Shown piece after piece: positions 47,165-58,586 of a stretch of 64,000 nucleotides of DNA. The notes beneath the pieces are model-generated. The model was not told where the DNA came from. It searched no databases and saw only the letters and a list, made by a program, of their open reading frames with translations. The DNA comes from Linnemannia elongata (taxonomy: Eukaryota; Mortierellomycota; Mortierellomycetes; Mortierellales; Mortierellaceae), in contig JAXBDG010000009.1 of assembly GCA_036320915.1 (NCBI GenBank), positions 620,001-684,000 on the forward strand, given 5' to 3'. The position numbers were made by a program, and so were the translations under genes. Position 1 is the first letter of the stretch. Each line of letters begins with the position of its first letter.

Positions 47165-49405
47165 CCCTCCTCTTCTCTCTTCGCTCTGTTCTGTTGTCTC
47201 GTACCTGGACCTTATTTTTGTTTGTGCCCTGATTTCTATTCTTGTCACGACCTTCTTGTGGGATGGACAGAAGAGGCAAACAGACCGATATACTCTGTAT
47301 TCACTCTTCACTGACTGACTGACTGACTCGTTCCTCCTTTGAACTAGACAGACTGAACTCTCTTTCACTCTCTCTCGGTTTTCGTTTTCCCTCCCTTCTT
47401 CTTCCTTCGTTTTTTCGTTCTCGTTATTGGGCCATTGACCATATGGAGCAAGAGAAGAGATACACGGACAAAGAAAACTTTTTTTTTATATAATCCGACT
47501 GGTTGTTTGTTCGTAGGTTTGAGAAGGAAGTGTCATCATCATCATCATCACCAGCATCATCACATTCACTCTCACAAAAAAAAAAAAAGATAACGGTGAA
47601 CAAGCAGGACAGACACACACGCACACACACAGACGCACAAAAAAAAGCGGCAAAGGTAAGCGAAAAGGAGGAAAAAGAGGAGGTGCGGACAGACAGAACG
47701 ACAGACCGACATGACTGAACTGACAGAAGACAGAAGAGGAGGGAAACGAGAGGCATGCACGCCCGTCAGATATACACCCAAAAAGTACCGTGCTTGCCTT
47801 GATTACTACCACTACTACCCCCTTGCTTTTTTTTTTTCACTTGTCTTTTTGGCTCCCCCTACCACCCCCTGGTCATTTGTTCTGCCGCCTGGCTGATCCC
47901 ACTATACTGGTGTTTTTTCCACTGGCTTGACTGAACGTGGCCGTGGCCTAGTTGGAACGATGAGATCGAGGAAAGGGATGGGAATGGAGGCCATTTTTTC
48001 TAACTCGGACATCATCGTCTTTGAGAGTTGCGTGCGTTGTTCTTTGTTGTCATCGAGGAAAGGAGCGAGAGAGCAAATGCAAATGCGTGAAGAAAAAAAA
48101 ATCGAGGATTGTATTAGACAATAAGCGACATGGAGAAAGGAGGAGAGAGACCAAAGGGCGAAAGCACGAACAAGCAGCGACGTTCCTTTCCTTGATGAAT
48201 GAATTTATTGTGTGTATAAGTATATGTTGTATCCCTTAGATTACATACATAACTCGCATGAAGTTTTTTGAAGTGTACCCCATGGGTGAGGCATGTTGTC
48301 GAGAGATATGTCCGTTTGGTCGCTGCGTTCTTTGCTGCTTAGACGCTTCTAATGCTATAATATTGGTTTACCCCTTTGGATACCTTTGCCATGGTCCATT
48401 TCTGATCAGTGTGAGTGATCAGTTCATGAGTGATGAGTTTGTTTGTCTGATATTTCTCAATTGGAACTGATATTCAATCATATTTCGACCCTTTTTTCTT
48501 GTTTCTTGTCGTCGTTCCTTTTTTTTTTTTTTTCCGTTTCTTTGTTCTTTGGTTGCTAGTCCTCGTTACTTTTTGTTTGCTGACGGGGGAGGAGGAGGTG
48601 GTGGACAACAACAGCGTCAGCGAGGGAAAGGGGCAAAGGAACAAAAGGACAAAAAAGAGTACACACAGTAAGAACGAGCGAAAGAACGAAAGGAGGGGGA
48701 CGAGAACAAGAGACGATGAGGAATACAAAAAGGCTTTCTTGCTTTTTTTTTTTTTTTTCTTATTCTAAAAATCGATTCTTTGTTTAAAAAGTCATCGTCA
48801 TGAACTTGAGTATATAATCCACCAGTTGCCGCCCTTCTTCCTTAACCTCTTCTCTCTTCTTCTTTCACTTCTTTTCTTTGATTCTTCTCCTTCCTTCCTT
48901 CTCTCCTTTGTCCTCTAACCAGCACCACTACTACACCCACTTCAACTCACCCCTCCTTTTATACGTCCTCAATTGCCCACTTTCCACATCTCTATCTCTC
49001 TCTCACTCACTCTCTCTAACACACACACAGGCACAACAACACCATTACACACATTTACGCACAACATCCGCCTTCGCCACCTCACCCCACCTTTTCGTAT
49101 CCTGTACACACACACACTCTCTCAGCCCTTTTTATTTTATTCTTAGCCCGTGCAGCCATATATCCATTTTTGTCCCTTTTCCACAACACCACCATCACCT
49201 CCACTTCTTCGATCTGTCTGTCCCTTTTTCTTCTCCTCTGTCTTCTTTTTTTAAATCCCCTTCGTTCTTTCTTTTTCTTCTTCATTCCCTTCACCTTCTT
49301 CCACTCTCTCTTCTCTCTCATCGACTAACCTTCCCTTTACCTTCCCTTTACCTTCCCTTCTCCCCTTCTCCCTCAACTCCCCACAACCTCCGTCCACTAT
49401 CCCAT

Positions 49406-52400
49406 ATGCTCGCTCTTCAGTCGGCTCCCCTCCACTTGCGTGACCAAGACAAGCAAGAGCGGCGGTTTGATCAGCCGCTCCTGTTCACGAGTTTCCTGAA
49501 AGCCTCAAACCCGTCGACCTCTTCCTCCGCTCGCCACCACAACCACCACCACCATCCTCGGCATCACTCCTACCACCATCCTACACCTCCCTCCGTTTCT
49601 GCTGTCGCCGCTGCTGCCGTTGCTGCTGCCGCTGCCTGCGCGGTCCCTAACCTGATGCCACACTCCCACCACCAACAACAACCTCAGAGCCACCACTTGG
49701 CCAAACACCAGACACTCTTCTACCGTGAATGCGATCTGAAGCAGGATCTCTCTATTGCCAACGCCAAGGCCCACCACCACCATCCTTACCATATCAACTA
49801 CAACAGCAACACCACCTCGACAAGCAGTAACGGCATTCATAAGAATGTCGCTGCCAGTAACCACCTCGCCCCTCTCTCCGGGACCACATGGACTCCTCGA
49901 GCCCAGAATGATGACACTGCCGCCTCTGCCTCTGCAGCCCTGACTCCCATTCACAAGATCGAGGCACGCATCGCCCAGATGACGATCGAAGACTGTGCCA
50001 AGGAAAAGATCGTCCTCCTGCTTACAGGTACATACCACACACCCATCTTCGTCCTTCTCTACTCTTTCATCACACCCATCGTCTTCAACTCTTTTGCCTT
50101 TTTTTTCCTCCGGATCGGGGATCTGCTCTTGGGCGACAAAAGGAGTAAAAAAAAAAAAAGGTTTGACCAGGTGCATACGAGCTAGTGAGGGTTCGGACGA
50201 GTCAAAGGTCGAGGACCTGGAAAAAAACAACAACAACAACAACAACATGCCTCGCTCTATTTCCTTTCGCCTTTCACATCTTTTTTTTTCTCACTCTCCG
50301 AAGTCAACTAAACCCCTGTCTTGGGTATGTACTCTTCACTGTCATTCAATGTGATAACAGTGAAAAAAGAGTGTGTCGTCTGCCTTCTCAGAGTTTGATT
50401 AGGTTAGCAAAAAAAAAAAAAAAAAAAAAAAAAAAGAGTCATTGTGTCTTCCGAGTGGCGGTCATCGCCCTTCTGTCTGGTGCTGTTGTTGTTGGCGGTA
50501 AACAGCAACAAAAGGCTTGGGTTATGGTTCCCCCTTTTGACATTGGCTATTCCCAACTCTCCTGTTGTCTCTTTCCCTCTCCCACTACCTGTTTCCTCCT
50601 TCCCCTCCTTCTCTCTCTTTTGTGTCTCCTGCCTGTCTCTACCCCTTCCCCTGACATTGCAAGACCATCTCGTGTCCTTTATGGCCTGCTTGCACATCCT
50701 CGGGGAAATGAGTCCCCCCGATCTTCTCTTTGTCCTTTTGGTCCTGTTCTATCCCTTTTGGTGTGGGCATATTTTTAGTGTTGTGTCCTTCTTTTTATGG
50801 TTTCTTTTCCTGTCCTTTTTTCGCCATGTGTTTATTCAAGGAGTGAATGGCCGCACATACCCTTTAGAAAAGGAGTTGAAAATAAGGAACGAAGCAGTTA
50901 CAAGTCAACAGAGAAGCAGTAAGGCACAGAAAAGTGGTTGCTTGTTTAAAAGGCTTGACAGTTGCGTTGCGCGCGCAAAGGATGGCAAAAAACCCGATCG
51001 AGAAAAGGGCAAAGCAACAACGCAAAGTAAAAAAAAAAAAAAAGAGAGGATGTGGGGTTGGATTGGGAAAGACACAGACAAGGACAGAGGGACGACTAAA
51101 GAGAGAAGGTTATGTCCGCTTTGTTTGGTAATATCGTCTTTGTATTGCTTCCTCCACCCCCCATTCGTCGTTTTTTGTATGTTTCGATGCATGCTCATGC
51201 ATGTCCCCTTCTTTGAATATACGGATGCATAATTGCCCAATCGAATACACAGACACAAACAACAAACAACTCCAACTCTGTTCGTTCTTTCTCCGTACCC
51301 TTTCCCCTTTGTTTCCATTTTTTACCCCTTCTCCCTTCTAAACATTAACCATGGGAAGGGAGAGTTCCATTGGGGTAAGGGAAATAATAGAGGGAGGAAA
51401 GGAAAGGAAGGGTATATTTACCCTCCGAGTGCCATGGGCCATGGTCAAGGCATTAAAGGGAAGAAAGGAAAAAAGAAAAGAGAGTAGAAAGGTGTACATA
51501 TACATGTTCGATTGAGTAACAGTGGATGAGTACAATGGGTCATTGGGACAGTAAGAAAGTGAACAGTATTTGGACTAGGATCGGTTACCCTTCTTTTTTT
51601 TTGTTTACTTTTTCCATTCGCCCATTGAATTGAGCTGAAGGTTTTCTGGCCCCTGGACCTTCTCTTCTTTTTTTTTTATGGCATCTCTCCTTTCTCCTTG
51701 TTGGCATCGCATCGCTCTCAATTGCTCGACTTCCTTTCTGTTCTTCCCCCATTGCTGGCCCCATTGGTTCCCCTCTCCATCAATACCATTCCTTCCTTTT
51801 GGCTCAACATCTATATCATTCTTTCCTCTCATCATTATCATCGCCTTTCACCCTTTGCTCCTCTCAGCCTTTTTTTCTTATTTTTTATCCGCGACATTGT
51901 GTCCAACTCCAATTGCCCCCACGTCCCCATTCCCCATTCACCCACAGACACACACGCAAAAAAAAAGCAGGAGAGGGACAACAAACAGCAAGACTAGTTT
52001 GCATGGTCACACAACTGTTCGCCACAGACATCTTGTGATCACGGTCGTGCAAAAAAAACCACCAAAAAAAACAAAAGAGCAGCGAAAAAAATCCACCGAG
52101 ACACAATGAGCTGCAGTCAATGGCCTTCCCTTCTTCTCCATCCACTACACCGTCGACGCATAGACACAGAGTCACCTCTCTCCCTCTCTCCAAACACACA
52201 CATACTTCCAATCCATCCATGTATTGCCTGTCCTCCCCCCTGCTCCTCTCTCCTTCGTCTCCTCTTCACACTTCCTCCTTCTCTGCCTTCTGTCCCCTTC
52301 CTTCCTTCCTCTCTTCCTTCCGCCCCTTCCACAGACACACGCACATCCCTCTCTTACCCCTTCTTTCCCTTCCCTTCCCCTGCCCGCTCGACGCAATAGT

Positions 52401-54230
52401 GCTGTTTCCGTCGTCCGCTTGATCCTATTGCGCATTCCACTGCTCTCTTTCTTTTTTTTTTGGGGATGCTCTTTATTTATTTTTTTCCACACTGCACACC
52501 CCCTTTGACTCTCCTCCCACTTCGTCCTCACTCTGCGTCTGCGTCTGCGTCTGCCTTTACCCCTTTGATGCAATTCCTTACCCCCTGGGTCATCCCATCC
52601 TTAGTCTTTGTCGCAACTCTGACACGCATCATTCTTCAAAGAATAACGCCACCTATTTTTTTTATTTATTTATTTGGCGTTCCTGTCCTTCCAATCAGCC
52701 CTGTGATTGTTATCGGCTGTTGGGAGGGACAGAAAGAAAAGGGGTTGGATATAGGATAGTGGCACGGCTATAGTTCGGCGAATTGCGATGGGCTAATCAT
52801 GTTCTTTGGCGTATTTTGTGTCTTATGAGCGTTATTTTTATTTGTGCGTCGGCTTAAAATGGGTGATGGTGTGTACAATGATGAGATGGAGCACGCGTTT
52901 AGGTAGTGGCCAGTCGCGAGTGGAGCGAGTGAAGAGTCGAAGACGATTTTCAATTGAATTGGTGGTGTTGTTTGTTCACGGTTACACTTGGAGTGTCATG
53001 GATTTGCCCAATGACACTGTTACTTCTACTCCTCCACTTCTTTTTTAATCTTCTTCACCTTCTCCCTTCTCTTCATCAAAGACCCAGGAGACGATGTTAC
53101 TCCACTGAGCATGACTTACTCACCATATCTTATTCGCTCTCATTTTTACTTTTTTTTTGTTGCATGATCTTGTTCACAACAAAATAGGCTCATTCTGCCC
53201 GATTCACTTGCACCACACAGAGATGCTCGAGGCAGCCAAGGCAAGGATGGAACAGGAGGATCTAGACCAAGGAATCGCACCCTCAACCTCCACCTCCAAC
53301 AACAGTTCGGGCGCAGCGATGATCCTCGGAGGATTTCTCTCCCCTAGCCACGATCTCTACGTGGGCGAGAAACTCAAGGGCGAGGATCTGGTCTTGAACT
53401 CGCGCGAGCGGTTAGATCTCTGCCGACTCCAAACAGCCGACTCTGACTGGATCGATGTCGATGCCTGGGAGGCGAGCCAGGACCGGTTCTATGACTACAA
53501 CAAGGTCACGTCGAGATTGCAGCAGTTCTTGCAGGAGCGGTGTCAGACCGCTCTCCAGAACAGGATGAACGCCCTTTTGTCCAAGCAGCAATCGCCTGTT
53601 GTTGGTGGTGGATCAGGAGAGCAATTGGACGAGAAATCTTATGCGTCGATGGTTCCACAACGATCGGGGTCACTCACCCACAGTTTGACAAACAACAACA
53701 ACAGCACTGTTAATAACCTCAGTCAGTCAGCAGCAGGCAGGAACCCATACAATATCAGGGTCGTGTACCTGTGTGGAGCAGACTTTGTCCTCCGGACGGG
53801 GGCACGCAAACTGGTCGGCGGTATTGTTGTTGTCGATCGACCCCTGGGCGCCCCTTCCTCCTCCAACCAGCGTCGGTCCATCCTCCTGACCCAAAGCGGA
53901 GGATCGATCTCTGTCCCCGTCTCCAACCAAATCGAGGACCCCTCATCCTCTACCTCTGGCGCATCTGCGTCCAACTCAACAACAACAGGAGAAACGGCGA
54001 AGCAGCGAGTCTTTAAGCGTCTGGAACAGTCTTATGGATCCGAATGGTGCGAAGCCTCGAGGAACAACATCTGGTGGTTGCCCGCTCGTAGCCGAACTGA
54101 GTCTGAGGACATCAGCTCGACCAGGATAAGAGGACTCCTCTCGGACCGCAAGTCTTGCAAGGGATTGCTTCACCCTGCTGTTGCCCAGCGTCTCCTCGAG
54201 AAGAAGGCCCGCCAGGATGCCGGCCTCTAA
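49406..54230 (+). CDS. NMNAT-like nicotinamide/nicotinate mononucleotide adenylyltransferase
   Basis: Exons 49406-50027 and 53188-54230, about 554 aa. NMNAT joins NMN or NaMN with ATP to give NAD or its acid form, the last core step of NAD synthesis. The nucleotidyltransferase motif lies across the exon junction: LLLTG then SFCPIHLHH (about 204-217), equivalent to GSFNPxTxxH. Further family marks are GFLSPSHDLY, SDWIDVDAWEASQ, YLCGADFVLRTG, VVVDRP and the C-terminal ISSTRIRGLL. About 200 extra N-terminal residues are low complexity, rich in His, Ser, Ala and Asn, and the middle has Ser/Asn-rich inserts, so it is twice the length of compact fungal enzymes. The ATG at 49406 follows a C/T-rich leader; the frame is open further upstream, but that part is leader-like. 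The single intron is 3160 bp. Confidence 0.8.
50028..53187 (+). other. Very long (3160 bp) intron of the NMNAT-like gene
   Basis: Starts GTACAT and ends AAATAG. The join restores the adenylyltransferase motif exactly and in phase, so the two exons belong together. The interior is C/T-rich with A runs (50409-50434, 51030-51043) and has no convincing internal exon. An open stretch at 50444-51232 is low-complexity and lacks a good start. The other introns measured in this window are about 60-400 bp. Confidence 0.6.
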
Positions 54231-54374
54231 ACCCCTTTTCGTTGTCGCTTTTCGTTTCTCGTTTGTTTTTCTTTGTTCTTGTATTTAGTGTTCTCTTTTT
54301 CCTTTGTATAGTATTTTATCGTTGACTTTTTTCCTGTTTGTTTCGTTTTTTTGTTATCTTGGTATTTTCTGTAA

Positions 54375-54380
54375 AATAAA
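54375..54380 (+). terminator. Poly(A) signal of the NMNAT-like gene
   Basis: AATAAA lies 145 bp after the stop codon in a T-rich 3' region. Confidence 0.6.
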
Positions 54381-56091
54381 ACCCTCAATTGCCCTACTGC
54401 ATGCACCCTTCAGTTTTGCCTTGTCTTGCCTTGCCTTGCCTTGCATGTCCCTTCCTTCCTTTCGGTCAGGTCTGGCCCTGAGCCTGTGCCTGGTTTTTTT
54501 TTTTTTTTTTTTTTGAATAACCCCTGGCCGGCTTGGGCCGGGCTGTTGTTACTTTCCGCCCCTGTCTGCCTTTGCTATCCCCTGACTAATATTTAAAATA
54601 GACGCCCTGGCTCCCCCCGGTCACATTTTCTTTATCCTGACTCCTTCCCCCCCCCCCCCCCCCCCCCCCTGTGTTTGTTTGCTTCGCAGTGAGATTGTGT
54701 TCTGTTTGTCAGCCCATTCTTGTTTCCCCACAAAAAAACAACGTATCAACTCATACTGTAAACAATACACAAAAAAAAAGAGAGAGTGAAGAGGGGGGCG
54801 GTTCGCTTAAGCAAGCTGGCTCTCTGACAACAACAACATCCACGATAAACTGTCAAATAAAAAAACAATAGAGAGAGAGAGACAACACCAACAAAGAGCG
54901 CACGACGGCGGCAGTGACGGCGGCGGCGAAGTGGTTATGTACGAACGTATAGGGGACAGGCACAAAAAAAAACATAGACGAACAAAGCGCATACATCATA
55001 CACATAAGACGCATTCGCGCATTGTTGATCACTTATATCGCATCCCACATCCTACTTCCCCACTTGTTTGTTGTTATTTTGTGTTTTTATTTTTTTTTGT
55101 GGACACATATCGATACACAGGGATAAGGGGAGTCCAGTCCAGCCCCGAGGACGTCAGGTCACATCGCCCTGAATGACGGAGGAAGGGACCGACTATCTGT
55201 GCGCAAAAGTCGAAACAAATAGCATAACTTCTTGGTCGTTTGTCCCTCTATATCAACAAACCAATTTTTTCTTTGCATGCTTCGTGCTTTGGAGAGGCTG
55301 AAAATAACAGTAGCGCGATGAGCGAGCTACAGGAGGAAGAAATAGACCATGCATGACCGAATATGTTGGGATATTTTTTTCATGCCAGGCCCGAGGACCA
55401 AAGGGTGTAATGTTTCTTTACTGATTGCCGAACAAAAAAAGACAAGGTCAGGGTTCAGGGACACATTGTCCAGGGACAAGGGGAGGAGGAAAAGCAGGCA
55501 GGCAATTGCTGCAATTTGGCTTTCGGGTTCGGATTGTGCCCAATTTTTTTTTTTTTTTTTCCTTGGGCTTTGCATTTTTTGCATGCTCTGCATGCTTTTT
55601 TTTTTTTTGCCCTTCTTTGCATTCTTTCTTTGCATGCTTTTTTGTTTTTTTGGGTCTGCGGTACGATGATGTGATGTAGCAATCAGCAATTGGTCCATTG
55701 GAGAAAAGGGGGAAAGGGGATAAGTGGGACATACATGTGGAGACATGCTGTATGTTTGTCACCTGTTTTTTTTTTTATTTTATTGGTTGCTCCTCGTTTG
55801 CTGAGCGGCTTTGATGGCTGACTGGCGGACTGGCTAGTTCAATGGGTCTGTCCAATGCTCCTAATGCCCTGTCAGTGCTCCCCCCCCCCTCTACCAATGG
55901 CGAGCATGCGCATATCCAAGCATTCACAATTACAACAGGTATAGGTGCAATGACATTGTGCACAAGCAAAGCCCACTACCTACGAAGTTCATATGGTTCG
56001 CGGTATTCACAAGGCATGCAACATTTGGCATTTGACAGTCAAGCATTTTTCTTCTGGCCCTGCAAAATCATTGATATGCAGAAAAAGGATC

Positions 56092-56097
<6 letters not shown>

Positions 56098-56128
<31 letters not shown>

Positions 56129-56139
56129 TCTCTCTCTCT
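56098..56139. repeat. (CT)n microsatellite
   Basis: About twenty CT units with one CCC interruption, 450 bp downstream of the CotH-family gene on its 3' side. Confidence 0.85.
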
Positions 56140-56592
56140 TGCAGCCACAAGAGGCCCTTAAGAAATAGAATGCCATTGGTTAATTGCGCCCCACTACACT
56201 ATGGACCATTGCGCCTCGCGAACACCATTTGACAAGTAAAGCAGAGAGTGGATTTCATAAATAGTTTTTAATACATGGTAGACGGTGGTATTGGCAGCAA
56301 GATAACAAAATAGCACAAGATCGTACAACAATAATGCAGAACTCATAAAGTAAATAACTAAAAGAGTGGGGGGAAAAAAATAAAAAAAAAAAAGGTTGCG
56401 AGGAAGGGGATGGTAGAGAAACCAGAACCGGTATGGCTCCCCCTTGTCATTCCCTTCTAGGCCTCCCCCTCCCTTTCCACCCCGATTTTGTTCGAAATGA
56501 TGTAAAAATAGATGCTAGTGATTATATGTCTTGTTGGGTTTTTTTTCCTTCCTTCGTTTTTCCTCCAATGCAGGCGGGGCGGGGGACAGAAT

Positions 56593-58586
56593 TTACTTGA
56601 TTTGTTTGGGGACATCAGTGGCACGGTAGTTGATCCAGGGCTTGACACCGTAGGAGATGCCAGTGACAGGGCCGGTCAAGCTGTTGTGGAAGGTGGAAAT
56701 GGTGAACTTGGGGTCCTTTCCAGGGTTCTTGGAGCGGTCAATGGAGAAGTCCCAAGCGGCCTCGGCCTCGATGAACTTCTCGTAGGCAGCAATGCGAGGG
56801 TCGAGGACAGCGTTGTTGAAGACCTTCTGGACGGTGTTCTTGAGGATCTTCTCAAACTCCTTGTTGATCTCCTTGTTCTTGTAGATCAGCTTGGTGATGA
56901 GGGGATGGTCCTTGCCCTTGCGACGGAGACGGCTGGCGGCGAACTGCTTGTAAGGGACAGCGACATCGGCAAGGTTGCCGTCGCTGAAGGTCGAGTCAAA
57001 GTCGGTGGGGATGAACTGCCAGCGGGCCTCAGTGGGGTTGAAGTACATGAGGAAGTTGTTACCCTTCCACCAGCTGCCGTCCCAGGCGCCACCGAGGTAC
57101 TCCATAACCATGGCCTTCAAGAACTGGTCGACATTCAGACGAGTGTTCCAGAACTTCAAGCCGCCAGGCAAGGTGGGGTCATACTCGGCAAGATCCTTCA
57201 TGAAGGCAGCAAACTGGGCAATGGGCTCGTCCTTGGTGTTGGCGCCCAAGTTCTTGTTGGAGTAGACGTCAGGGTTATAGTTGGCGGTCAAGGAGCCGTT
57301 GTAGATCAGGGTACCCTCCTGACCAATGACGTGCGATCCCATCTGGTAAAGCGAACCCAACTCGGCGGGCTCGGCGTTTCCTTTGTGGATAGTGTTGCGG
57401 AGGAAGGGTGTGTCCATATCCTCGACCAACAGGTGGAATCCAAAGGGCTTCTTGTTGACATAGACACGGACCCAGGCACCCTGGGTGGTGACGACACCGA
57501 TGGCGTTCAAGGAATCAAAGTAAAGCTTCTCGCGGATGAACGTGGGCTCGGATGATTCGGAGCGGAGCTTGATGACGGGGCGGTTAAAGAAGGTCTCGCC
57601 CTTATCCTCGTTAAACTTGACTTTCAACGACAGCTTCTTGAACTTGCGCGAACCGTGACCAGAGACCTTGAGCTTGACCTCAGCGGCACTGTAGACAGTG
57701 TCGGCGTTGATGAAGCGGAATCCAGCCTTGATAGCCTTGCGCTCCTCATCAAGAGGGTTGGCGAGCATGTCGGCAAGGATGACAGGGTCGGCGGTCAAAT
57801 GAATGGTCGCAATCTGGGTATCATCAAAGGCCTTGGACTTCGAGGGGAGGACATCAGGGTAGATCTGGGGCACGGCAGGGAAGGTTGTGAAGGTGTTCTG
57901 ACGCTGGTAGAACTCGTTAGGGGTGCTCTTGGCCTTGACGGTAGTGATGCGACGGAGGAACTTCTCCTTGTCGACGATAGCACCGGCGTCGTCAAGCTTG
58001 ACGTAACGGTAGCCGGAGCTGGGGTTGGCGCCGACGACGTTGGCGGACCAGAGGGGGAAAGTGGCGTCGGTGGTCGTGAGGGGGGTCAACTTGTTGTTGA
58101 TCACGACTCCAAAGGCGCCCTTCTCGGTGTCGGGGAAGCCGACAACATTGTACACGACTGTTTTTGTTTGTGAGAGAAAATAAGAAAGAGTAATGAAACA
58201 AAATATTTCCATGTGAGTGTGTTGTTGATTTTTGTTTTCGCAAATGCCGGTAGAGGTCAAAGTAATCAAAACAAAGATGCCCAAGAAGGTAGACAGGTTC
58301 AAATGGCGTGGAACGAAGTTGCTGTTGTGGAATGTATGTTTTTCAGGTACAGGAACAAAAAAAAATAAATAAATAAAAAAGAGTGTTCAAATTGGGTAAC
58401 AGGCTGGTAAAAAGTAGCAGCCCTTTGGGAAGAGTAATAGTTCAGCTTAAACCCTTTTCATCTTAAAGGCTCTAGTGTTGGTTCCATTTTCTTTGCCATT
58501 TGTTCTTTGTTGGCTCACTACTTACCATCAGCTAGTGCGCTGGATGCAATAAGGGCCAGAAAGCCAGGGATAATGAGGGAGCGCAT
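56593..58586 (-). CDS. Secreted CotH-family (spore coat protein H kinase-like) protein
   Basis: Exons 58586-58526 and 58157-56593, about 541 aa. Residues 1-20 (MRSLIIPGFLALIASSALA) are a signal peptide, with the intron right after it. The rest is a CotH domain: SGHGSRKFKKLSLKVKFNE, IREKLYFDSLNAIGV, VYVNKKPFGFHLLVEDMD, EYLGGAWDGSWWKGNNFLMY and FIPTDFDSTFSDG. CotH proteins are atypical secretory-pathway kinases in bacterial spore coats and are expanded in Mucoromycota, where some sit on the spore or hyphal surface. The DFD motif and upstream basic residues suggest catalytic potential. There is no Ser-rich, GPI-type C-terminus (it ends DVPKQIK), so it is probably soluble and secreted or held in the Golgi. 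Codon use is strongly C-biased, suggesting high expression. Confidence 0.9.

Larger units (their letters stand above)
40611..49405. other. 8.8 kb region without a recognisable gene
   Basis: The first 300 bp are the C/T-rich VTC4 leader (minus strand) and the last 600 bp the C/T-rich leader of the NMNAT gene (plus strand). Between them I found open frames only in low-complexity sequence and no domain motifs, conserved junctions or tRNA. Simple repeats are dense: A runs at 41814-41838, 44933-44958, 45103-45126 and 46481-46504, T runs at 44986-45005 and 47115-47164, a TC repeat at 45461-45488 and GTCA repeats. Possible contents are long regulatory DNA, non-coding RNA or very diverged genes. Confidence 0.4.
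54231..56592. other. Intergenic region with homopolymers, no gene seen
   Basis: Contains TTGCC tandem units (54420-54444), T runs (54495-54514, 55544-55560), a run of 23 C at 54647-54669, and a CT microsatellite at 56098-56139. The right part is the 3' flank of the CotH gene on the minus strand. No coding sequence is supportable. Confidence 0.5.

Noticed and set aside
50444..51232. Open frame of 262 codons inside the NMNAT intron as a nested gene
   Set aside because: It has no ATG at its start, consists of C/T-driven Leu/Ser/Phe text followed by Lys-rich text, and shows no domain motif.
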